NCBI GenBank assembly: GCA_020024055.1
Contig: JAHHUI010000031.1
Coordinates: 1 to 13,979 of the forward strand
Source of the DNA: Spirochaetaceae bacterium
Lineage (GTDB): Bacteria; Spirochaetota; Spirochaetia; WRBN01
Direction of reading: 5' to 3'
Length of the DNA: 13,979 bases
Of the stretch, positions 7,561 through 13,979 are shown piece by piece (positions within the stretch are counted from its first letter, which is position 1; each line of letters starts with the position of its first letter). The translations under genes and the position numbers were made by a program. The notes under the pieces were generated by a model. It was not told where the DNA came from, made no database searches, and was given only the letters and a program-made list of their open reading frames with translations.

Positions 7561-9459
7561 TTAAAACAAGGCTAATTGTCCGGTTTCTTCGTCTTTAATC
7601 ACATTCTTCTGGGGTATTTTCTGTGCAGCGGGGTCTTGCCCGGCAAATAAATAAGATAAACATGAAATATGACCTATATCTTCTCTCAAGCTCAGATCGA
7701 GTGTCTTTAAATCACTGAGAATCATCAATGAATATTTTGCCCTGGTGATCGCTGTGAAAAGCAGCGCGCGGCTCATCAGCATCTCGCAATGATCAGGCAA
7801 GATAATGATGACATGGTCAAATTCAGAGCCCTGGCTTTTATGGATTGTCATGGCATAGCAGGGTTCAATGCAGTTGAAAAGAATGTTCAAAGGAATTGTT
7901 CTGTATCCGCTGCCGCCGGTACGGCGAAAACAACATAAAAGCTGATTTTGAATTTGCAGCAAAATGCCTCGCTCGCCATTGGTCAGCTGATACTCGTCCA
8001 TATTTTTGCGCACCATGATGGGCATGCCATGCGAAAATGTGCCCGGCGCATGTTTGGGCGAGAGCGCATGATTGAGGGCCTCGACGCTCAAGGGGTGATT
8101 GTCTTTGCGTGCACAAAGAATACATAAGGAATCAAAAAATTGAAAGAATTTTTCCAACAGCTCTCTTTCGCTGCTGTCCTTGGTCATCTCATCGGGCCTG
8201 AGGGCAAAGCTTTGGGTCAAGAGGGAAGAGGCCTGGGCATATTGTTTCTTCAGCCATGCGATGATCTGTCCCACAGAGAGAGGCTGGGTGTTGATAATTC
8301 CGGTGACATTATGCCCTGCCGCAGGCGGCAGAGAGGGAAGCAGAAAACGATGAAAATCCGCACTGCGGCCGCTTTGGGCCAAGCGGGCCAGCTCGTCAAT
8401 GTCCTGATTCAAAGATCGCCTGGAGCCTTGCAATTCCACAATATGATCTTTGAGAAGATGCCCGCCGGCGCTGCGCATGCGCAGCATATCAGCCAGCACT
8501 GCACCCAATTCCACGCTAGGCAGCTGATTCGGATCGCCAATTAAAATCAATTTTGTTTTTACCGGCAATGCCTGAAGCAGACGGTGGAATAGATTTAAAT
8601 CAATCATGCTCGCTTCATCCACAGCCACAATATCTGCATACAGCAGCTGGGGGGGCCTGCTGTGCAATGTGTCCATGTGATAATGCAGCAGGCTGTGCAA
8701 AGTCTGTCCTTCTTGCGGTATTTCTTCCAGACCTTTCAGGTTTTCATTTTTATGCAGGCTTTCTATCATGCGCGCCTGGGCTCTGCCCGTGGGGGCCGCC
8801 AGGATGATTTTCAAGGACTGATTTGGACGCATTTGTCGGGCTTTAGAGATAAGTGATTTTAAAATAGCCGCCAATGTAAATGTTTTTCCCGACCCAGGTC
8901 CCCCTGTCAAAAGCAGAAAATTGCTATTGTGAATAATGCCCAGCGCGCGCGCGAGGGCAGGATTTTCTTCTGTGAGCTGTTTTTCTATTTCCGATGCGGA
9001 TAAAGAAAGCCCCAGATGATCAGCACCCATATTGGGAAGAAACTGTGTGGAAAATAATTGCCAGAATTGATGCTCGAGAAGATAATTCCTGCGCAGGTAT
9101 AAAAAGCGTTCACCCACGCGAATGACGGGCACCGCATCCAGGGGGTCGTGGCTGATAAAGTCTGCATTGTCCAATACGGCAGGATAATGGCAAAGAATAG
9201 ATTCAATTAATTCTTCGCCCGGCTGTTCTGGGGGAAGCCACAGACGCAATGACGAAGGCAGCAAGGCCAAATCACACAGCATAGATCCCGCCTTTTCCAT
9301 TTGCAGCAAATGGATCAGCAGCCATACAGCCGCCTGTGCGGCATCTTCATGGGCAAAGGGGGTTTTTATGGCATAAAAAGTATGCTCCGTGATAAAAAGA
9401 ATATCAGCGGAAACTTCAAAGACTGCCGCTTTCTTTTTCCAGGAGTCAGTATTCAACAT
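7561..9459 (-). CDS. recD: Exodeoxyribonuclease V alpha subunit, RecD (5'-3' helicase)
   Basis: This 632-residue SF1B helicase is the RecD subunit of a RecBCD-type enzyme that processes double-strand DNA ends. The N-terminal ~150 residues resemble RecD and include the RFLYLRRNYLLE segment; the tandem helix-hairpin-helix region of RecD2 is not seen. Helicase motifs follow: Walker A GGPGSGKT (186-193), Ia PTGRAQARM (223-231), Walker B VAVDEAS (278-284), III GDPNQLPSVE (308-317), GSRR (345-348), V TIHKSQGSEFD (538-548) and VI FTAITRAK (568-575). The protein ends QLALF, like a beta-clamp-binding motif. recB and recC are not adjacent. It is last in the minus-strand unit, 17 bp behind the PTS IIA gene. 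There is no clear Shine-Dalgarno before the ATG, so translation may be weak or coupled. Confidence 0.88.
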   Translation of the reverse strand: MLNTDSWKKKAAVFEVSADILFITEHTFYAIKTPFAHEDAAQAAVWLLIHLLQMEKAGSMLCDLALLPSSLRLWLPPEQPGEELIESILCHYPAVLDNADFISHDPLDAVPVIRVGERFLYLRRNYLLEHQFWQLFSTQFLPNMGADHLGLSLSASEIEKQLTEENPALARALGIIHNSNFLLLTGGPGSGKTFTLAAILKSLISKARQMRPNQSLKIILAAPTGRAQARMIESLHKNENLKGLEEIPQEGQTLHSLLHYHMDTLHSRPPQLLYADIVAVDEASMIDLNLFHRLLQALPVKTKLILIGDPNQLPSVELGAVLADMLRMRSAGGHLLKDHIVELQGSRRSLNQDIDELARLAQSGRSADFHRFLLPSLPPAAGHNVTGIINTQPLSVGQIIAWLKKQYAQASSLLTQSFALRPDEMTKDSSERELLEKFFQFFDSLCILCARKDNHPLSVEALNHALSPKHAPGTFSHGMPIMVRKNMDEYQLTNGERGILLQIQNQLLCCFRRTGGSGYRTIPLNILFNCIEPCYAMTIHKSQGSEFDHVIIILPDHCEMLMSRALLFTAITRAKYSLMILSDLKTLDLSLREDIGHISCLSYLFAGQDPAAQKIPQKNVIKDEETGQLALF

Positions 9460-9476
9460 AAAAAAGCCAGATAAAA

Positions 9477-9932
9477 TTAATTCTTTTCTACAGAAAATAA
9501 TTTAACTAATTCAGCATTATTTTTTGCCGCGATGAGGCTTTGGCAAAAAGATTTATTTCTGGTTAATTTAGCAATTTCACTCAGGGCTTCAATATGGGCC
9601 GAGGCATATTCGGGATTGGCCAGGATAAGGAAGAAAATCTTCACCGGCTTGCCGTCCAGGCTGTCGAAGTTGATTCCCGAAGGGGCAATGCCCACAGCAA
9701 TGGCCACGCTGTCTACGGTGTCTGTTTTTGCATGGGGAATGGCGATCTCGTCGCCCAGGCCAGTGCTGCCCAGCTGTTCACGATTATTCACAGCCAGACA
9801 TGCTGCGTCCAGATTTCTGACCAGGCCGGCTTCTTTCAAAATCATCACAAGCTCGCGGACAACAGCCGGTTTTTCCGTCGATTTAAGAGGTGTGCATACG
9901 GTAGAAGCGTTGATTTTTTCTAATATAGACAT
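9477..9932 (-). CDS. Stand-alone PTS IIA protein (fructose/nitrogen type)
   Basis: This 151-residue single-domain protein of the PTS EIIA-2 family is made of one IIA domain. The phosphorylatable residue is His67 in DEIAIPHAKT, preceded by REQLGSTGLG. It aligns without visible gaps with the first 150 residues of the FruA in this window, whose His is also residue 67, but it has no IIB or IIC partner here. Free-standing IIAs of this type (as in PtsN, EIIA-Ntr) usually act as regulators that bind partner proteins according to their phosphorylation state; in enterobacteria they control potassium transport. It could instead serve a IIBC encoded elsewhere. The ATG has AAGGAG 11 nt upstream. It lies 28 bp behind the universal stress protein gene and directly ahead of recD. 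Confidence 0.9.
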   Translation of the reverse strand: MSILEKINASTVCTPLKSTEKPAVVRELVMILKEAGLVRNLDAACLAVNNREQLGSTGLGDEIAIPHAKTDTVDSVAIAVGIAPSGINFDSLDGKPVKIFFLILANPEYASAHIEALSEIAKLTRNKSFCQSLIAAKNNAELVKLFSVEKN

Positions 9933-9960
9933 AATTTATAAAACTCCTTTTTATTCTATT

Positions 9961-10449
9961 TTAGACAGAATCAAACAATTTCTCAACTCTAAAAGGATCT
10001 TTTACAATCATCACAGAGCAGGGAACCGTGTACACAAGATGTTCTGTCTCGCTGTAAAAAGCATCGGCACGGCTGCGGAAATGAGGCAACTCACCAACAA
10101 TAAAATACATAATATTTTCTCTTGTTATGAGATCAATAATTGATTTTTTTGTGTCTGCCTGCCCAGAGAAGACCATTGTCTGGGCCAGCACATTTTTTTC
10201 CTGGGCCAGGCGCTGAAACTGCCTTTCGTGTTTTTGCGCGTCTTTTTGCAGATCTTTAAGATATTCTTCTTTTTCCTGGGGCAAAAGAATATGATGATGC
10301 ATCAATTCATCCAGGGTAGCATCTTTTACCACACATACGCCTATGACTTCCATATGATATTTTTTGGCCAGATAAATAGCATATTGCGAGGCAGTGTAAG
10401 AATTGTCGCTTCCGTCCAGGTAAACCAAGACTTTGAGGGATTCTACCAT
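9961..10449 (-). CDS. Universal stress protein (UspA) family, divergent
   Basis: This 162-residue protein has a UspA fold. The first strand KVLVYLDGSDNS (6-17) carries the family Asp/Gly/Ser, followed by a helix (AIYLAKKY), EVIGVCVV, a central charged helix (58-85), and the terminal strands FIVGELP and VPCSVMIVK. The typical G-x2-G-x9-G(S/T) nucleotide motif before the last strand is not intact: it reads GELPHFRSRADAFYSE, so ATP binding is doubtful. Usp proteins bind partners in stress or energy signalling; some are fused to transporters. The ATG has an excellent Shine-Dalgarno (AAGGAGG, 7 nt upstream) and overlaps the atpD stop by 7 bp, placing it firmly in the V-ATPase operon. Function is inferred from family and context only. 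Confidence 0.85.
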   Translation of the reverse strand: MVESLKVLVYLDGSDNSYTASQYAIYLAKKYHMEVIGVCVVKDATLDELMHHHILLPQEKEEYLKDLQKDAQKHERQFQRLAQEKNVLAQTMVFSGQADTKKSIIDLITRENIMYFIVGELPHFRSRADAFYSETEHLVYTVPCSVMIVKDPFRVEKLFDSV

Positions 10450-11081
10450 GATTTGCCCTCCTTAGATTCTAAGAATTTTTTCACGTTTTTCATTAAGATC
10501 AACATGTCCCGTTCGCTTTCTTCCAGGCGGCTTTCAATATTGGTGATAAGTCTCTTGGCCGTAGGGATGCTGATCTTTTCCAAAGCATTGACCCTGCGGA
10601 TGGTTTTTTTAATCTCTGCCGCCAGGCGCATAATACTTATTTTGAGCTCTGCCAGCTTTCCTGTCAAGTTTAAAGCATTCTGTAATGCTTCAATAGCCAG
10701 GTCTGTGTTATATGTGGCGCCCACAGAGCTGTAATGCGGCTTGTGGCTCTCGAAATGAGTCTCCACAACGGGAATACTGACGCCCATGACTTTTCTTGAG
10801 CGGATATTGATTTGATTTTCCGTATTCACGCACAAAGCCAGCTGCAGGGTGTGCAGGCGCCCGCTTTCCAGGATGGTCTGCCGCAGGGCCCGATAAGCAA
10901 TATTGAGCGCCTGCTGGGTTTTATTTTCAAATCCTGTGGCCTGATTGATCAGATTCATCAATTCCATCACAAGAATATTGCGTTTTTGATCCAGCAGATT
11001 ATATCCCAAAGAGGCAAAGGCCAGCTCGTCTTTGACAATGCGCAGATTATTTTTTGTCGGGGGAAGATTTTGGTCAGCCAT
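10443..11081 (-). CDS. atpD: V-type ATP synthase subunit D (central shaft)
   Basis: This 212-residue subunit D of the A/V-type rotary ATPase forms the long coiled-coil rotor shaft inside the A3B3 head and transmits rotation to the membrane ring. The N-terminal PTKNNLRIVKDELAFASLGYNLLDQKR is the characteristic subunit D start (PTK..L..LK..L..A..G..LL..KR), here at residues 8-34. The C-terminal half (about 125-205) is again helical and charged, giving the antiparallel coiled coil. Length is typical. The ATG overlaps the atpB stop by 8 bp (ATGGCTGA), and its own stop overlaps the usp start by 7 bp, so expression is coupled to both neighbours. It is not the F-type beta subunit, which shares the atpD symbol in other systems. 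Confidence 0.93.
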   Translation of the reverse strand: MADQNLPPTKNNLRIVKDELAFASLGYNLLDQKRNILVMELMNLINQATGFENKTQQALNIAYRALRQTILESGRLHTLQLALCVNTENQINIRSRKVMGVSIPVVETHFESHKPHYSSVGATYNTDLAIEALQNALNLTGKLAELKISIMRLAAEIKKTIRRVNALEKISIPTAKRLITNIESRLEESERDMLILMKNVKKFLESKEGKSW

Positions 11082-12495
11082 AATATTTGTCCAATTCCTC
11101 TACGAATACGCGGGTGAGTTCTTCTTTTGGAAGAATCCGCAGCAATTTCCAGCCCAGGTCTAAAGTCTCTTCAATAGAGCGATTTTCCTGCATGCCTTGA
11201 TTGACAAATTCTTTTTCAAAACTGTTGCCGAATTCCAGATACTTGCGATCCAGTTCAGACATTTCTTCTTCGCCAATGACACCAGCAAGATTGCGGATTT
11301 CTTTGACATAGCTGTAGCTGGCAAAGAGCTGGCTGGCCAGATGCGGATGATCTTCACGTGTCATGCCTTCGCCAATGCCATCTTTCATCAGGCGCGAAAG
11401 GCTGGCCAAGGCCTGGATGGGCGGATAGTAATTCTGGCTGTTCAATCCTCGGTCGAAGACAATCTGTCCTTCGGTGATATAGCCTGTCAGGTCGGCAATC
11501 GGATGGGTGATATCGTCATTGGGCATGGTGAGAATGGGCAGCTGGGTGATCGAGCCGGGCGCATTGTTCAATATGCCCGCGCGCTCATACAGCTCGGCCA
11601 GGTCGGAATACATATAGCCGGGATAGCCCTTGCGGCTGGGAATCTCATTGCGCAGGGTCGAAATCTCACGCAGGCTTTCGCAGTAGTTGCTCATGTCTGT
11701 CATAATCACCAGCACATGCATGCCGCATGTATAGGCCAAATGCTCGGCCAAAGTCAGCGCGCAGCGCGGCGTGACTGTTCTTTCAATGGAAGGATCATCG
11801 GCCAGGCTGAGGAACAGCGCAACATTGTTCAATACGCCGCTTTCTTCGAAGCTGCGCACAAAAAATTGGGCCACATCATATTTCACGCCCATGGCTGCAA
11901 ACACCACACAGAATTCGCCTTTATCCTCGGTATTGCCGCGAATTTTTGCCTGGCGTGCAATCTGTGCCGCTAATTCATTATGAGCCAGGCCGTTCATCGA
12001 AAAAATGGGCAACTTTTGCCCGCGAATAAGAGTATTCATGCCGTCGATCAGCGAAATACCGGTTTGGATAAAATCACGCGGATATTTGCGGCTGACCGGA
12101 TTGATGGGCAAGCCATTCACGTTTAAATAATCCTCGCCTGCCGGCTGAGGGCCGCCATCAATGGGTTTGCCCAGGCCGTTGAACACACGCCCAAGCATTT
12201 CTTTGCTCACCGGCAATGTCAGCGGCTTGCCCATAAAGCGTACCCGCGTATCGGGCAGATTCAGGCCGTCTGTCTGTTCAAACATCTGAATCACCACGGC
12301 ATCTTCAGAAGAATCAAGCACCTTGCCCAGACGCAGATTGCCCTGGCGATCCAGGCATTCCACCAATTCATCTGCCCCCACCGGATGTGTTTTTTCCACC
12401 ATCACCAGCGGGCCGTTGATGGCCTGGACGCCGACATATTCCCTTCCTGAGAGAAGATTTTTGTGCAATATTTCACGCTGTGCAATTTTAGCCAT
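11074..12495 (-). CDS. atpB: V-type ATP synthase subunit B (non-catalytic)
   Basis: This 473-residue B subunit alternates with A in the A3B3 head of the rotary ATPase. It resembles A but has no working P-loop: the position reads FSMNGLAHNE (165-174) instead of GxxGxGKT, the hallmark of B subunits. Other landmarks are GRVFNGLGKPIDGGP (102-116), ISLIDGMNTLIRGQKLPIFS (147-166), VLVIMTDMSNYCESLREIS (261-279), and PPIQALASLSRLM (358-370), a variant of the family signature in which PPI(N/D)xLPSLSR is more usual. I chose ATG 12495 rather than an in-frame ATG at 12516, because GGAGG lies 6 nt before 12495 and the conserved sequence starts there. The gene overlaps the atpA stop by 8 bp and the atpD start by 8 bp. 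Confidence 0.95.
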   Translation of the reverse strand: MAKIAQREILHKNLLSGREYVGVQAINGPLVMVEKTHPVGADELVECLDRQGNLRLGKVLDSSEDAVVIQMFEQTDGLNLPDTRVRFMGKPLTLPVSKEMLGRVFNGLGKPIDGGPQPAGEDYLNVNGLPINPVSRKYPRDFIQTGISLIDGMNTLIRGQKLPIFSMNGLAHNELAAQIARQAKIRGNTEDKGEFCVVFAAMGVKYDVAQFFVRSFEESGVLNNVALFLSLADDPSIERTVTPRCALTLAEHLAYTCGMHVLVIMTDMSNYCESLREISTLRNEIPSRKGYPGYMYSDLAELYERAGILNNAPGSITQLPILTMPNDDITHPIADLTGYITEGQIVFDRGLNSQNYYPPIQALASLSRLMKDGIGEGMTREDHPHLASQLFASYSYVKEIRNLAGVIGEEEMSELDRKYLEFGNSFEKEFVNQGMQENRSIEETLDLGWKLLRILPKEELTRVFVEELDKYYG

Positions 12496-13979
12496 TTCTC
12501 GCCTCCAATTTGGCAATGCTTGTGTCTAGCTTGGTCGCAATATCATCCAATGCACCAAGGTTGTCATTCGCCACGCGCAGCCGCGCACGCGCAATGTCTT
12601 GCACAGCTTCCAGGCGCTTAATCTGGGTCAAAGGCACGTTGCCCTTGATAGCTTGTGTGCCTCGCTGCCAATAGAATGTGATTAAAGAGAGCATCTTAGC
12701 CTGTTTTTCCGGGGGCGAAAAAGCATCAATTTTGTCAAAAGCATTTTGTTGCAGAAAAGCATTTTTAAACAATGTACACACTTCCAGCACAAAGCGCTGA
12801 CTTTCGGGCAGGGCATCAGGGCCCACCAATTTGGCAATCTGCTGCAGCTTGGTCTCTCTTTGCAGCAAATCAGTCATAATTTTAATATTCACTGTCCAGT
12901 CGGCGCCCACTTTTGTTTCCCACCAGGCCTGCAATTCGCTGCGATATTCGCTGTAGCTTTCCAGCCAGCTGATGGAGGGGAAATGCCGCGCATAGGCCAA
13001 TTGACGATCCAAAGCCCAGAATGCACGCACAAAACGCTTGGTATTTTGTGTCACCGGTTCGGAAAAGTCACCCCCCGGAGGCGAGACAGCCCCAATAATA
13101 GTGACCGAGCCGTCGGCATCGCTCAGCGTTTTGCAATAGCCTGCGCGTTCATAAAACCCCGCAATGCGCGAAGGCAGATAAGCAGGAAATCCTTCTTCAG
13201 CCGGCATTTCTTCCATGCGGCCGCTCAGCTCGCGCATCGCCTCGGCCCAGCGGCTGGTCGAGTCGGCCATGATAGCCACATGGTAGCCCATGTCGCGATA
13301 ATATTCCGCCAATGTCGCGCCTGTATACACGCTCGCCTCGCGCGCCGAGACGGGCATATTCGATGTATTGGCCACCAAAATGGTGCGCTCCATCAGGCTG
13401 CGCCCTGTGTACGGGTCAATCAGATGCGGAAATTCATTCAAAACATCTGTCATCTCATTGCCGCGCTCGCCGCAACCAATATACACAATCAAGTCTGCAT
13501 CACACCATTTGGCAATGGCATGCTGCGTCATGGTTTTTCCCGCGCCAAAAGGCCCCGGCAAAGCCACAGTGCCTCCCTTGGCCAGGGGAAAAAGAGTATC
13601 AATGACTCTTTGGCCGGTGATCAGCGGAATATCGGGCGCCAGGCGTGCCTTTGTCGGGCGCGGATGGCGAATAGACCAGCGCTGCGCCATCCGCACTTCA
13701 TATGAATCTCCCGCAGGGGTCTTCACTTTGGCAATCACATCCTGCACGGTATAGTCCCCCTTGGGGGCAATACTTTCTATTGTGCCTGCCTGGCTGTCTG
13801 GCGCAAGCATGATACGATGTTCAATATGCAAAGTTTCCTGCACAGTGCCAATCACCATACCCGCCTGCACTCCATCACCTTGCTTCATCACGGGCATGAA
13901 TGTCCATTTTTTTTCCTGATCGATGGCGCTGGCCTGAATGCCGCGGCCAATGAAATTGCCCGAAATCTCTTCCAATTTG
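12488..13979 (-). CDS. atpA: V-type ATP synthase subunit A (catalytic), N-terminus beyond the window
   Basis: About 497 residues of the catalytic A subunit are visible; the frame is open to the right edge, so roughly 80-100 N-terminal residues are missing (family length about 580-600). The first in-frame TTG near the edge is internal, because EISGNFIGRG corresponds to the mid-N-terminal (S/T)GNFI(A/G)RG motif of the family. The non-homologous region typical of V-type A subunits follows, including RWSIRHPRPTKARL. Catalytic motifs are Walker A GPFGAGKT, GCGERGNEM (with the catalytic Glu), MADSTSRWAEAMRE and VSPPGGDFSEPVT. The enzyme hydrolyses or makes ATP at A/B interfaces and couples this to H+ or Na+ movement through the membrane sector, whose genes are not in this window. 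It is upstream of and overlaps atpB. Confidence 0.95.
   Translation of the reverse strand, partial: KLEEISGNFIGRGIQASAIDQEKKWTFMPVMKQGDGVQAGMVIGTVQETLHIEHRIMLAPDSQAGTIESIAPKGDYTVQDVIAKVKTPAGDSYEVRMAQRWSIRHPRPTKARLAPDIPLITGQRVIDTLFPLAKGGTVALPGPFGAGKTMTQHAIAKWCDADLIVYIGCGERGNEMTDVLNEFPHLIDPYTGRSLMERTILVANTSNMPVSAREASVYTGATLAEYYRDMGYHVAIMADSTSRWAEAMRELSGRMEEMPAEEGFPAYLPSRIAGFYERAGYCKTLSDADGSVTIIGAVSPPGGDFSEPVTQNTKRFVRAFWALDRQLAYARHFPSISWLESYSEYRSELQAWWETKVGADWTVNIKIMTDLLQRETKLQQIAKLVGPDALPESQRFVLEVCTLFKNAFLQQNAFDKIDAFSPPEKQAKMLSLITFYWQRGTQAIKGNVPLTQIKRLEAVQDIARARLRVANDNLGALDDIATKLDTSIAKLEARNG

Noticed and set aside
8316..8331. Perfect 7-bp inverted repeat CTGCCGC-AG-GCGGCAG
   Set aside because: It lies inside recD codons for a Pro/Ala-rich segment, has a 2-nt loop too tight for a good hairpin, and has no T-run, so it is explained by coding sequence.
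8942..8953. Alternating GC run in recD (Z-DNA-prone)
   Set aside because: It is short and falls on Ala/Arg codons (ALARAL) in the helicase; there is no reason to invoke a DNA-structural role.
12495..12516. Upstream in-frame ATG at 12516 as the atpB start
   Set aside because: It would add seven residues (MPNWRRE) deep in the atpA overlap and lacks the GGAGG that precedes the ATG at 12495.

Overview
The window comes from a bacterium with a V-type (A/V) ATPase, a fructose phosphotransferase system, a type I restriction enzyme and a RecD helicase. A spirochaete (Treponema-like) host is my best guess. It rests on the bacterial V-type ATPase, the sugar PTS, and a lipoprotein with a bulky LFSC lipobox of the kind spirochaetes tolerate. 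No rRNA or other decisive marker is present, so this is inference. G+C is roughly 50-55% in the genes I sampled, but only about 34% in the first 300 bases.

Layout. (1) 1-302, plus strand: the last ~100 codons of an AT-rich hsdR (type I restriction motor subunit) entering from the left edge. (2) 495-4523, minus strand: a compact three-gene unit transcribed right to left. It contains a cystathionine beta-lyase-like PLP enzyme, fruK (1-phosphofructokinase, TTG start) and fruA (fructose PTS IIABC), and is closed by a strong intrinsic terminator at 463-491. (3) 4524-4669: a divergent intergenic region with candidate promoters and a perfect 10-bp inverted repeat. (4) 4670-7556, plus strand: an Ldh2-type malate/lactate dehydrogenase, a YbaY-like lipoprotein and mnmE; the last two overlap by 4 bp. 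(5) 7561-13979, minus strand: a tightly packed unit read right to left as atpA (N-terminus outside the window), atpB, atpD, a universal stress protein, a stand-alone PTS IIA protein and recD. The three junctions from atpA to usp overlap by 7-8 bp, and recD meets mnmE tail to tail with 4 bp between them.

How they work together. FruA imports and phosphorylates fructose to fructose 1-phosphate, and FruK converts this to fructose 1,6-bisphosphate. AtpA, AtpB and AtpD are the catalytic core and central shaft of a rotary ATPase that couples ATP to ion gradients. The usp and PTS IIA genes directly behind atpD suggest that PTS phosphorylation state or a stress signal may feed into ion or energy homeostasis; this is inference from gene order. 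MnmE modifies tRNA wobble uridines. RecD is the 5'-3' helicase of a RecBCD-type repair enzyme; recB and recC are not here.

Most of the window is ordinary core metabolism. No CRISPR, insertion sequence, tRNA or rRNA was recognised. The observations most worth a second look are the atpABD-usp-IIA linkage, a beta-clamp-like QLALF motif at the extreme C-terminus of RecD, the PLP enzyme leading a fructose operon, and the inverted repeat in the divergent promoter region.
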